This document shows, in pieces, positions 17,626-25,211 of a stretch of 64,000 nucleotides of DNA. The stretch comes from UBA5364 sp050259235 (GTDB taxonomy: Bacteria > Bacillota_I > Bacilli_A > RF39 > UBA660). Location: assembly GCA_050259235.1 (NCBI GenBank), contig JBLNAG010000003.1:1-64000 (forward strand), written 5' to 3'. Every line of letters starts with the position of its first letter. Within the stretch, counting starts at the first letter, position 1. The notes under the pieces were generated by a model. That model saw only the letters and a program-made list of their open reading frames with translations, made no database searches and was not told where the DNA came from. Position numbers and translations under genes: made by a program.

Positions 17626-18900
17626 CTACTTAATAATTTTATGAATAAGAGGTATTTCTTCATCAAGCTTCCCAGTTATTGTAAAACAATCCAATATTTC
17701 ACCAACAGTTATATCCTTATCACCTAAATATACTTTAAGTATTTCTTCATCTTGAAGAACATAATCTCCAACTTTTTTATTTAAAACAACTCCTACACCA
17801 TGATTAATACTATCTGTTTTATCATATCTTCCCGCACCTATTTTACGTACAACTTCACCTAATCCATAAGCATTAATAGCACTTACAAAACCCGTTTTAG
17901 GACTCTTAATTGAAAATACTCTTTTAGAAACTTCAATAGTATTTATATCACCATGTTGGTATTCAATCATATCGCAAAACTTTTTATAAGCTTTACCATT
18001 AATTAAATTAATTTTTACTTCTTCCTCTGCATCTTCAAAGCTAATAGATTTACCTAAACTAACCATGATCGTAGCTATTTTAGTTACTAGTGAAACTAAG
18101 TCTTTAGGCCCATTACCTTTTAATACTTCAATACTTTCTAATACCTCTAAAGAATTTCCAATAGCATTACCTAATGGTTGGCTCATATCAGTAAGAACAC
18201 ATACTACTTCAACATCATTCTTTTTACCGATTTTAACCATAGTTTCCGCTAATTTGGAAGCATCTTCTAATGTTTTCATTAAAGCTCCATTACCAACTTT
18301 AACATCTAGTACTATTTTATTTGCTCCACAAGCAAGTTTTTTTGACATGATACTAGAAGCAATCAAAGGAATTGATTCAACGGTCCCACTAACATCTCTC
18401 AAAGCATATATTTTCTTATCTGCCGGAACTAAATTACCAGTTTGTGAAACAATCGCTACTTTAATATCATTTACTTCTTTAATAAAGTCTTCTCTTGCTA
18501 AATCCGTTTTAAAACCATTAATTGATTCTAGCTTATCAATTGTCCCCCCAGTATGTCCAAGACTACGACCACTCATTTTAGGAACACATACCCCACAAGA
18601 AGCTACTAAAGGAGCAAGAATTAATGTTGTCTTATCACCAACACCACCTGTAGAATGTTTATCTACTTTAACTCCATCAATTTCACTTAAATCAATTCTA
18701 TCACCACTATTAAGCATTAATTCGGTTAAATCATAAATTTCTTCATCACTCATCCCATTAATACAAATAGCCATTAAAAGTGAACTCATTTGGTAGTCTT
18801 TAATATCACCATTTATATAACCATCAACAATAAATTTTAATTCATCTTTTGTTAATGTTTCTCTATTTCTTTTCTTGTTTATTAATTCAACAATATTCAT
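17626..18900 (-). CDS. pdp: Pyrimidine-nucleoside phosphorylase
   Basis: A 424-residue enzyme of the thymidine/pyrimidine nucleoside phosphorylase family, which splits thymidine, deoxyuridine or uridine with phosphate to base and (deoxy)ribose-1-phosphate. Visible motifs are DKHSTGGVGDKTTL, PKMSGRSLGHTGGTIDKLE (family signature), ADKKIYALRDVSGTVES and the C-terminal GRYDKTDSINHGVG. The length is normal for the Firmicute enzyme. It leads the operon with the NERD-like, DUF2779 and hydrolase genes, although no functional link with those is obvious. Confidence 0.94.
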   Translation of the reverse strand: MNIVELINKKRNRETLTKDELKFIVDGYINGDIKDYQMSSLLMAICINGMSDEEIYDLTELMLNSGDRIDLSEIDGVKVDKHSTGGVGDKTTLILAPLVASCGVCVPKMSGRSLGHTGGTIDKLESINGFKTDLAREDFIKEVNDIKVAIVSQTGNLVPADKKIYALRDVSGTVESIPLIASSIMSKKLACGANKIVLDVKVGNGALMKTLEDASKLAETMVKIGKKNDVEVVCVLTDMSQPLGNAIGNSLEVLESIEVLKGNGPKDLVSLVTKIATIMVSLGKSISFEDAEEEVKINLINGKAYKKFCDMIEYQHGDINTIEVSKRVFSIKSPKTGFVSAINAYGLGEVVRKIGAGRYDKTDSINHGVGVVLNKKVGDYVLQDEEILKVYLGDKDITVGEILDCFTITGKLDEEIPLIHKIIK

Positions 18901-18925
18901 ATTACCACCTATATTAATTATAGCA

Positions 18926-18956
18926 TAGAAAAAACTAAATTACACGTAATTTAGTT
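18926..18956 (-). terminator. Intrinsic terminator of the HTH gene
   Basis: An 11-bp stem (18933-18943 with 18946-18956) is followed by T6 on the minus strand; the stop codon of the HTH gene lies in it. Confidence 0.7.
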
Positions 18957-19301
18957 AACTCTCTTGTTAATTATATCAACTGTTTTTTTAGTATCACTAC
19001 ATATTTTATTATATAGTTCTTTATGCTTCTTTAACTCTTTTATAATTTCTAAATCATTATCCGAAATAGATATTTTATATGGCTCATTTTTATCTTTTAT
19101 ATAATGATCCATTCCTAGTAAATAAGCAGGATCTAAATCTAATCTTTCAACTAATAACATAAATGTTTCTAAAGTAGGTGTTCTCACACCTGTTTCATAT
19201 CCACAAATGGATACCTTAGTAACTCCTAAAATAACACCAAGTTCCTCTTGCAATAGCCCTCTTTTAATTCTTTCTTGTTTTATTCTTTCACCTATGAGCA
19301 C
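18951..19301 (-). CDS. Cro/CI-type helix-turn-helix regulator
   Basis: A 116-residue protein. Residues 5-60 are an HTH_3 domain (GERIKQERIKRGLLQEELGV, then VTKVSICGYETGVRTP). A short C-terminal helical tail (ELKKHKELYNKI) may mediate dimerisation. Start is a GTG at 19299-19301 with GAGGTGAATC before it. A promoter TTGCAA-16-TATAAT lies upstream on the minus strand. Target unknown; it is divergent from ymaF. Confidence 0.85.
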   Translation of the reverse strand: MLIGERIKQERIKRGLLQEELGVILGVTKVSICGYETGVRTPTLETFMLLVERLDLDPAYLLGMDHYIKDKNEPYKISISDNDLEIIKELKKHKELYNKICSDTKKTVDIINKRVN

Positions 19302-19375
19302 GATTCACCTCACATATACTTCGTTTATTTATATAATTATATCATCTACAGTTTTTATTGCAAGTTTTATGTACA

Positions 19376-19405
19376 TTAAAAAAGTAAGAATTAATCCTTA
19401 CTTTT
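19376..19405 (-). terminator. Orphan hairpin with T-run between the HTH gene and ymaF
   Basis: The stem AAAGTAAG/CTTACTTT around a short loop is followed by T6 on the minus strand. No minus-strand gene ends here, so it may insulate the HTH promoter from antisense transcription of ymaF. Confidence 0.4.
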
Positions 19406-19466
19406 ACTTGATAAAAATGGAGACTCGTTTTTCTGGCAGACATAGAATATAATGAGGTGTTTATAT

Positions 19467-19757
19467 ATGCAATACGTATCACACTTGCATAGCTTTAATG
19501 GAATAACTACACTTAGTGATAATCATACACATCATTATTCAGGAAGAACCAGCTTAAGTCCCGAAACTCCAAATCATACACATTATATGACTGGAAACAC
19601 TGCTTTAAATAATGGGCATATACATCAATATAGCATACAAACTGGTCCAAGTATACAAACAGAGCACGGTCACACTCATTATTATCAAGCAGCTACTTCA
19701 TATAATAATGGACATATTCATTATATGTATGGTTATACCGGAATATCTAATCAATAA
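19467..19757 (+). CDS. YmaF-family His-rich repeat protein
   Basis: A 96-residue protein made almost entirely of repeats ending in His-x-His: DNHTHHYSG, NHTHYMTG, NGHIHQYS, HGHTHYYQ and NGHIHYMYG, spaced about 15-20 residues. This is the pattern of Bacillus YmaF. Function is not established; the His pairs suggest metal binding. ATG 19467 is chosen because GAGGTG lies 7 bases upstream; an in-frame ATG at 19452 overlaps that site. It is transcribed alone. Confidence 0.85.
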   Translation: MQYVSHLHSFNGITTLSDNHTHHYSGRTSLSPETPNHTHYMTGNTALNNGHIHQYSIQTGPSIQTEHGHTHYYQAATSYNNGHIHYMYGYTGISNQ

Positions 19758-19912
19758 GTAAAGAGTATACTAAAAAATGAGATGTAGGTTTATATCTCAT
19801 TTTATTTTGTCGTTTACGTTTTCCTTTACAATAAACCAATATTAAAACTACCAGTATATTGTTTTTTTAAAACTATATATGATATTATATATACATAATA
19901 CGGAGGTAAAGT

Positions 19913-20608
19913 ATGTATAACATTGATTACAAGAATTTAAGAAAAGAAATTTACTTTGGTTTGCCATTTATATTAGTTGGATTACTATTTTTTATATTAT
20001 TATGTTTTCTAACCTTTTCTGGTTTGATTAAAAAAATGTCAATGGATAAAACTGTTGAAGCTTATAAAATAGATGAGAATGGTCATTATGACAGTGACGG
20101 TGCATATCTATACTCACCAATTTTTTATTATAGTGTTAATGGAAAAGAATATGAATGTAGAATTAATTACTCAAGTAGTAGTGGAGTTAATAGTAAGCAA
20201 AAAAATGTTTATTATAATAGTGCTAATCCACAAGATTGTGTAACTGATTATACCGTTAAACCAGAAATATTTATGTATTTTTTATGTCTATTCCCTATTA
20301 TATTTATACTAGTAGGATTTATTCAAGTAAATAAATGTATCAAACAAATTAAAAAGATTAAAGATTTAAATATGCATGGTAAGTTAATTAAAAATTTACC
20401 ATACGAATTAGTTAATAGTAATTATTCAATAAATAATAGAAATATAAGAGCAATTAAAGTTATTTATAAATTGCCAAATGGTGTTGAAACTGAGTTAATT
20501 GGAAATCCTAGATTTGATGGTAAGATGACAGATGAAGATGGTTTTGTTGATTTACTAATTGATGAACAAAATCCGGAAAATTATTATATAGATTTTAATA
20601 TTAACTGA
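19913..20608 (+). CDS. DUF3592-like membrane protein
   Basis: A 231-residue protein with two membrane helices (about residues 15-40 and 118-140). The segment between them reads YLYSPIFYYSVNGKEYECRINYSSSSG, typical of DUF3592, where a small extracytoplasmic beta domain has a Y.P...Y.VNGK.Y core and a NPQDC element. The cytoplasmic C-terminal part is followed by a hairpin terminator. The ATG has CGGAGGTAAAGT before it. The stop is UGA followed by UAA. Function unknown. Confidence 0.6.
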   Translation: MYNIDYKNLRKEIYFGLPFILVGLLFFILLCFLTFSGLIKKMSMDKTVEAYKIDENGHYDSDGAYLYSPIFYYSVNGKEYECRINYSSSSGVNSKQKNVYYNSANPQDCVTDYTVKPEIFMYFLCLFPIIFILVGFIQVNKCIKQIKKIKDLNMHGKLIKNLPYELVNSNYSINNRNIRAIKVIYKLPNGVETELIGNPRFDGKMTDEDGFVDLLIDEQNPENYYIDFNIN

Positions 20609-20623
20609 TAAAAATTTATATTA

Positions 20624-20653
20624 TAAAGAAGCAGGTGTTAATCTGCTTCTTTT
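20624..20653 (+). terminator. Intrinsic terminator of the DUF3592-like gene
   Basis: The stem AAGAAGCAG/CTGCTTCTT is followed by a T-rich stretch on the plus strand. Confidence 0.7.
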
Positions 20654-20693
20654 GTTTTATTAATTCACTTTATCATCAATAATAAATTTAATA

Positions 20694-21107
20694 CTATTTA
20701 TTTATTCTATTAAAACTTCTCTTTTCATTGCCAAAGATTAATATTAATTTATCATCGGCAATATAATCAACTTTTATCTTATCTTTGATAATAATAATTT
20801 TATTACAATTTAAATTAATAACTTTATTTTCTTTATCGTATTTATATTTATCACATAAATCATAATCATCAACAGGACTTCCTACTCCAAAATAGTAAGA
20901 AAAATTACCATTGTCATAAAAATTGATATACTCAACATCTTCATCAGTTTTTCTAGTCCACGATGTTCCTTTTAACGGATTGTTTGAATTGATTAATATT
21001 AAGAAAATAAAGATAATAGTTAATATAATAATTGTACTAATAATTATTATATTTTTTTTATTTAAGATATGTTTTTTCACTTGTTCTGTAGTAAGATTCT
21101 TCTTCAT
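20694..21107 (-). CDS. Hypothetical single-pass membrane protein
   Basis: A 137-residue protein of unknown family. Residues 1-18 are charged, 19-40 form a strongly hydrophobic helix rich in Ile, and the rest is an extracytoplasmic domain with GTSWTRKTDEDVEYINFYDNG and two Cys. The SW..........F...G pattern resembles small lipocalin- or META-like stress domains, but I cannot assign it. It lies between ymaF/DUF3592 and the ssb locus and looks monocistronic. Confidence 0.6.
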   Translation of the reverse strand: MKKNLTTEQVKKHILNKKNIIIISTIIILTIIFIFLILINSNNPLKGTSWTRKTDEDVEYINFYDNGNFSYYFGVGSPVDDYDLCDKYKYDKENKVINLNCNKIIIIKDKIKVDYIADDKLILIFGNEKRSFNRINK

Positions 21108-21190
21108 ATTTTTTTACCTCTTAAACAATATTATAATATAATTATTCTGATTTTTTACAAATTATTATTAACACTTTACACATTAAATAA

Positions 21191-21330
21191 AAAAGAGAAT
21201 TATTTTTCCTCTTTCTTTGATGATAAAAAGGTAACTTTTTCAGCAATAATTTCAACAACTTGTTTTCTTTTTTCAGCTTCTTGTTCAAATTCTCTAGTTT
21301 GAATTCTACCCTTTATACCTATTAAAGACT
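21191..21330 (-). pseudogene. Duplicated 3' end of ssb (upstream part missing)
   Basis: The minus strand reads GIKGRIQTREFEQ to SSKKEEK-stop (TAA at 21200-21202), the C-terminal part of a single-stranded DNA-binding protein. Bases 21191-21319 match 21814-21942 with only two differences in 129. Homology breaks off abruptly past 21319. The fragment has no start codon. The HIT gene lies between the two copies, so a past insertion or unequal exchange at this locus is likely. Confidence 0.75.
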
Positions 21331-21369
21331 TTAGGTATAACAAAAAGATAGCAACAACTATATTATTAA

Positions 21370-21762
21370 TTATACATTAGGTCTCTTATTCTCTTCTTGC
21401 ATTAGCCAATGTCTAACACCTTTACCTGCTAGAGGTTCATCTTTATATCTAGGAATAACATGTAAATGTGAATGAAATACAAATTGACCCCCTACTTGTC
21501 CAATGTTCCATCCTAAGTTATATCCGTCAGGTTTGTATTTTTTATCCAAATAATCTTTTACAATATCAACCAATTTTTTTGTATCTAACCATTCTTTATC
21601 AGATAAATCAAAGGGATTTTCTTTATGATTCTTTGGTATAATGTAACATGCACCTATCAAAATATTATTATCATCAGCTACACAAACACAAGTATCATTT
21701 TCAAATAAAATATATTTAAAGTTATCAATGTAGTTACAACAATTACAATCTTCTTTTATCAT
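21370..21762 (-). CDS. HIT-family nucleotide-binding hydrolase
   Basis: A 130-residue protein of the histidine triad superfamily, which cleaves or transfers nucleotides such as AppnA or AMP adducts. The catalytic motif FHSHLHVIPRY (His-x-His-x-His with hydrophobic spacers) is near residue 97. The N-terminal CNCCNY could bind zinc. The middle ACYIIPKNHKENPFDLSD is typical HIT. It has a single gene transcript, lying between two near-identical copies of the ssb 3' end. Confidence 0.85.
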   Translation of the reverse strand: MIKEDCNCCNYIDNFKYILFENDTCVCVADDNNILIGACYIIPKNHKENPFDLSDKEWLDTKKLVDIVKDYLDKKYKPDGYNLGWNIGQVGGQFVFHSHLHVIPRYKDEPLAGKGVRHWLMQEENKRPNV

Positions 21763-21822
21763 ATTCTTTACCTCGTGATATTATTATATCATTAATTATA
21801 CATATAAGTAAAAAAAAGAGAA

Positions 21823-21984
21823 TTATTTTTCCTCTTTCTTTGATGATAAAAAGGTAACTTTTTCAGCAATAATTTCAACAACTTGTTTTCTTTTTTCATC
21901 TTCTTGTTCAAATTCTCTAGTTTGAATTCTTCCCTTTATACCAACTAAATCACCTTTTTTACAGAATTCTGTAGTACTTTCAGC
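21823..21984 (-). pseudogene. ssb: ssb 3' fragment separated by the integrative element
   Basis: The minus strand encodes ...AESTTEFCKKGDLVGIKGRIQTREFEQ...SSKKEEK-stop, the C-terminal half of a single-stranded DNA-binding protein. Its other half lies 5.5 kb away at 27478-27666. Joining the two at the shared pentamer GCTGA restores one continuous frame across the junction, ...LWKGIAESTTEF..., giving a protein of about 111 residues like SsbB. No separate start is visible in this half. Confidence 0.85.
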
Positions 21985-22009
21985 TATTGCTGAATTGTTT
22001 TAGTTACAA
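21980..22009 (+). other. Left attachment site of the element (attL)
   Basis: The pentamer TCAGC is followed by TATT and GCTGAATTGTTTTAGTTAC. The last part is an inverted, imperfect copy of the right arm. Ends of ssb and of the recombinase gene meet here. Confidence 0.75.
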
Positions 22010-23490
22010 AAATTAAAGTATATAGTAATTTCTTTTTTTTCTGATATTTCAATTTTATTTATTAATGTTTGTATTATCAATTTATCTGGTTTTTCTAATT
22101 TTAGTAAACTATTTACTAGTTCATCATACGATAAATTGTTTTTCTTTTTATTTATAAGACTATCAATAGAATCAGTTATGTTTTTCTTTTCTTCTAAACA
22201 ATTATTTTTGTACTTTTTGTATTCTTCAATTGATATAATATTTTCAAGCCTATCATCATACAACGTTTTTAATTTACAGTTAATTCTTTCTAATTTGTTC
22301 TTTAAATCATTAACCATTTTATCATTGTTACTATCAACCATGTTCATCTCTTGATTTATTTTGTCATAATTAATAATCTGATTGGAAATTGCATTTTTCA
22401 AACATTCCAATACACTTTTTTCTAACTTATAATAGTTATTACAATGACTTGAGCAAACTGTATAGTGATATGCATGATTGTAGTTACAAAAAGTATAAGC
22501 ATAATTGCCACTAACACGAATACATATAGCATGTCCACAATCTTTACATCGTAACAACCCAGACAATAAATAATCGTGTTTTTTGTTTGAATCACGAGTA
22601 TTAGACGAAAGTTTTGTTTGGACAAAATCAAAGGTTTTTTTATCAATTATAGGTTCGTGAGTATTTTCAACTATAATAACATTTGATTTATCTATTTTTC
22701 TCTTTTTATGGATTTTATAACTAATATTTTCATATTTGTGTTGAATCATATTTCCAATATACATTTCATTTTTTAGAATAATAGAAACAGTAGAAGCCTT
22801 CCATAAATTATGTTTTGATATAATAGCTGGATTTGAAGAGTTATAAACTGAAGGAACATCTATATTATCAGAGTTTAATCTCTTTGCTATTACTGTTACC
22901 CCATAACCATTAATATACTCACTAAAAATTCTTTTTACAATTAAACTTGCATAAGAATCAATAATAAGTTTATTCTTGTTATTTGTGTCTTTCTTGTACC
23001 CATAAGGTGGACGAGCACCAATAAATTCACCTCTTGTCATTTTTGAATACAACGAACTTCTACATTTTTTAGATAAATCTTTTGAATAAATATCATTAAC
23101 AACTGATTTAAATGGTGCTATATCAGTATTTTCTAGTTTGAAAGTATCATAGTTATCTAATATAGCAATAAATCGTACACTATTTGTAGGAAAATATATT
23201 TCTAAATAATATCCTACTTGTATATAGTCACGTCCTAATCTAGATAAATCTTTTACTATCACACAATTAATTAGTCCGGATTCAATATCTTTAATCATTT
23301 TTTTAAATCCTGGTCTATCAAAATTAGTGCCACTATAACCATCGTCAACATACTCATTTACTAAATCCAATCCATTTTGTTTAATATAATTTTTTATTAT
23401 ATCTCTTTGATTCTTAATTGATTCGCTTTCTTTAATATCTATTTTATTTTTATCTTCATCAGATAAACGTATATATATACCTACGTTCAA
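22000..23490 (-). CDS. Large serine recombinase (TndX/TnpX-like integrase)
   Basis: A 496-residue site-specific recombinase. The N-terminal resolvase domain starts MNVGIYIRLSDED with the nucleophile Ser10, then DDGYSGTNFDRPGF and VKDLSRLGRD with the catalytic Arg residues. A recombinase domain follows (RPPYGYKKD, GVTVIAKRLN). A zinc ribbon has LRCKDCGHA...CNYNH...C. A coiled coil and the end ...FNFCN complete it. It should integrate and excise the element by cutting at attP/attB. Start is a TTG behind TTAGGAGGATAAGA. It follows the 39-codon ORF and rep in one operon, and its stop codon lies in the left att arm. Confidence 0.93.
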   Translation of the reverse strand: MNVGIYIRLSDEDKNKIDIKESESIKNQRDIIKNYIKQNGLDLVNEYVDDGYSGTNFDRPGFKKMIKDIESGLINCVIVKDLSRLGRDYIQVGYYLEIYFPTNSVRFIAILDNYDTFKLENTDIAPFKSVVNDIYSKDLSKKCRSSLYSKMTRGEFIGARPPYGYKKDTNNKNKLIIDSYASLIVKRIFSEYINGYGVTVIAKRLNSDNIDVPSVYNSSNPAIISKHNLWKASTVSIILKNEMYIGNMIQHKYENISYKIHKKRKIDKSNVIIVENTHEPIIDKKTFDFVQTKLSSNTRDSNKKHDYLLSGLLRCKDCGHAICIRVSGNYAYTFCNYNHAYHYTVCSSHCNNYYKLEKSVLECLKNAISNQIINYDKINQEMNMVDSNNDKMVNDLKNKLERINCKLKTLYDDRLENIISIEEYKKYKNNCLEEKKNITDSIDSLINKKKNNLSYDELVNSLLKLEKPDKLIIQTLINKIEISEKKEITIYFNFCN

Positions 23491-23493
23491 ATC

Positions 23494-23613
23494 TTATCCT
23501 CCTAACTCATAGGTATTAATACACACACTATCTTTATTATAAACTTTATTTTTTAGATATTCAATAAGCAAATCAGTCAACGAATTATTTGAATAAATAA
23601 TACTAATTTTCAT
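23494..23613 (-). CDS. Small ORF between rep and the recombinase (39 aa)
   Basis: A 39-codon frame, MKISIIYSNNSLTDLLIEYL...TYELGG, overlaps the last 11 bases of rep (ATGAAAATTAG) and ends 3 bases before the recombinase start codon. Its last part carries the recombinase ribosome binding site. It also contains the 17-base motif found at the element's right end. It may be a translational coupler or a directionality factor; function unknown. Confidence 0.45.
   Translation of the reverse strand: MKISIIYSNNSLTDLLIEYLKNKVYNKDSVCINTYELGG
23513..23530 (-). repeat. Copy 1 of the element motif AGTGTGTGTAYTAATAC
   Basis: On the minus strand TAGTGTGTGTATTAATAC occurs just upstream of the recombinase start. 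The same motif, extended by the att arm, is present in the opposite orientation at 26273 and 27455. Confidence 0.7.
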
Positions 23614-24682
23614 AGTTATCACCATGTTCATCTTCTATTCTAACAATAGATTCAAAACCTTTAAAAGTATCTTCTTGATGGTAAATTACAGGACCCTTTT
23701 TTTCAAAAAGTGGATTAGCGATTTCTGATATAATATTATTATTCTTAAAAACGGTAATTTTTTCTTTAGTAAAATAAGTAATTGAATTTATACGATTCTC
23801 CAATGCTTTTTTTGTTTCGCTATGTAATCCAAGATATTGTTCTTTTAATGATATGTTTGAAATAATGAAAACTTTAGTATATAAAGCATACTTGTTCTTA
23901 TATCTAGAAGGAAGTTTTGTATTAGGATAACCTTCTAACCACGTCAATAAAGTATTAATATTAAAATTATAATGGTATTCTTCTAATATTAAAACATTTT
24001 CACCATTGTAAGATTCAAACGGATCTCTTTCATAGTCAGTAACACGATAACAACTTAAACCGTTTTTTTTACAGTATTCCATAGCTGAATATGTTTTTCC
24101 TGTTCTACTTTCACCATAATAATAGAAAACTTCTAATTCTCTAGGCTCTTGTGCCATTTTTTTATTATTGATTTCCCTTATTTTATCTAATCTATTGCTA
24201 TACGTAAAAAAATATTTAGGATACTTTTCTGACAATTCCTCATCAGTTAATCCGTCGTAAGCGTCTTCAATGAAACTATCATATTCTTCTTTCTTCTTTT
24301 TTTCTTTATTAAGCCATTCATCTAAGTCACTATTAAAATTACATATAATAGATTCTTCACTATATGGTTCTTTATCTTTTTTATTTTTATGTAGTAAGTA
24401 ATCATACACTTCACGATTACTACCTTCTTGAATATCACAATCACCATAAGGCATAATCTTCAATAATGTACTTTTCCTAATTTGTGAATCATTTTGGATA
24501 ATGATATGAGCATGTACATTATCTATATCCTTATCATGAACTATATACATGACTCTATCATACTTACTTTTTAATTCATTATATACATTTTCAAAATCAT
24601 ATTCATATTTTGTGTCACTTTCTTTAATATAATTGGTTTTGGTAATACGACAAAACCATTTATACCCCCTTATTTCTTTCAT
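23603..24682 (-). CDS. rep: CRESS-type replication initiator: HUH endonuclease plus superfamily 3 helicase
   Basis: A 359-residue Rep. The HUH nuclease domain has motif I WFCRITKT (about 9-16), the metal-binding His-x-His in NVHAHIII (His57, His59) and the Tyr motif EVYDYLLHK (Tyr93/95, Lys99). The helicase domain has Walker A GESRTGKT (190-197) and Walker B VLILEEY (230-236), then VFIISNISL resembling motif C. This HUH-S3H order is shared with eukaryotic CRESS-DNA viruses and with bacterial pCRESS plasmids, including phytoplasma plasmids. It should nick the origin and unwind DNA for rolling-circle replication. Origin-like repeats lie directly upstream. Confidence 0.9.
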   Translation of the reverse strand: MKEIRGYKWFCRITKTNYIKESDTKYEYDFENVYNELKSKYDRVMYIVHDKDIDNVHAHIIIQNDSQIRKSTLLKIMPYGDCDIQEGSNREVYDYLLHKNKKDKEPYSEESIICNFNSDLDEWLNKEKKKKEEYDSFIEDAYDGLTDEELSEKYPKYFFTYSNRLDKIREINNKKMAQEPRELEVFYYYGESRTGKTYSAMEYCKKNGLSCYRVTDYERDPFESYNGENVLILEEYHYNFNINTLLTWLEGYPNTKLPSRYKNKYALYTKVFIISNISLKEQYLGLHSETKKALENRINSITYFTKEKITVFKNNNIISEIANPLFEKKGPVIYHQEDTFKGFESIVRIEDEHGDNYEN

Positions 24683-24774
24683 AATTTTACCCCCCTAATT
24701 TTCCATGTCTTATCCTTAAATAAATAATATAAGACTAATACAACCTTTCTATTTTAATGTTTGTCTTACGTCTT

Positions 24775-25134
24775 AGCGTATATAAAAAGGAATGACCGCT
24801 TTTATATACGCTTATTAATACTTTCGAAAAAGTAAGACTTTTTTTCGAACAGTATATTAATATTTTCTGATAACGAAAAAAACCGTTATCTATCTAGATA
24901 AACGGGGGGTTTGGTTTTATAAATGACTACTGTTACTATAATAATACAACCAAAACATTTGTTTGTCAATAATAATATGAAAATAATTTTATTCCAATTC
25001 CTTTATTTATTTAGTGACCACTACGGGTTTTTAAAAGGCTTGCAAAAAGGCAGTCCTATTGGGATGCCTTTTTTGGCAACAAGCCTAAACCCTCGCGACT
25101 AAATAAATAAATTTTCTCGGCATAAAAATTGGAA
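24775..25134. other. Putative replication origin: cluster of nested inverted repeats
   Basis: This non-coding stretch between rep and the GHKL gene holds at least five inverted repeats. A perfect 13-bp stem pairs 24775-24787 with 24800-24812. An imperfect stem pairs 24823-24833 with 24837-24849. 24869-24875 pairs with 24884-24890. An overlapping, competing hairpin occupies 24883-24905. A 143-base composite hairpin has arms TTCCAATT (24992)/AATTGGAA (25127), TTTATTTATTTAGT/ACTAAATAAATAAA, GGGTTT/AAACCC, AGGCTTG/CAAGCCT and a GGCA/TGCC tip. Such structures fit double- or single-strand origins. The nick site is not identifiable by eye. Confidence 0.6.
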
Positions 25135-25211
25135 CGGGGATATTTTGTTTATAAAGAAATAACTTTCAACTTAATACTATGATATAATTAATTTAGTAAT
25201 ATTAGTCTGAG

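Noticed and set aside
18065..18736. A 223-codon plus-strand frame opposite pdp
   Set aside because: The minus strand encodes a complete nucleoside phosphorylase with its signature motif; the plus frame has no family features or start site.
19441..19453. Sigma-K-like -10 (CATAGAATA) before ymaF
   Set aside because: It would place the transcript start on the ribosome binding site, and there is no matching -35. Chance match in AT-rich DNA.
20923..21302. Hydrophobic plus-strand frames near 21 kb
   Set aside because: They run antisense to the small membrane protein gene and to the ssb remnant, in AT-rich sequence, without ribosome binding sites.
24915..24957. TAATAATAC near a TTTGGTT/AACCAAA repeat as a CRESS nonanucleotide nick site
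   Set aside because: It differs from the TAATATTAC consensus and lies beside the stem rather than in a loop apex, so it is not good enough to call the nick site.
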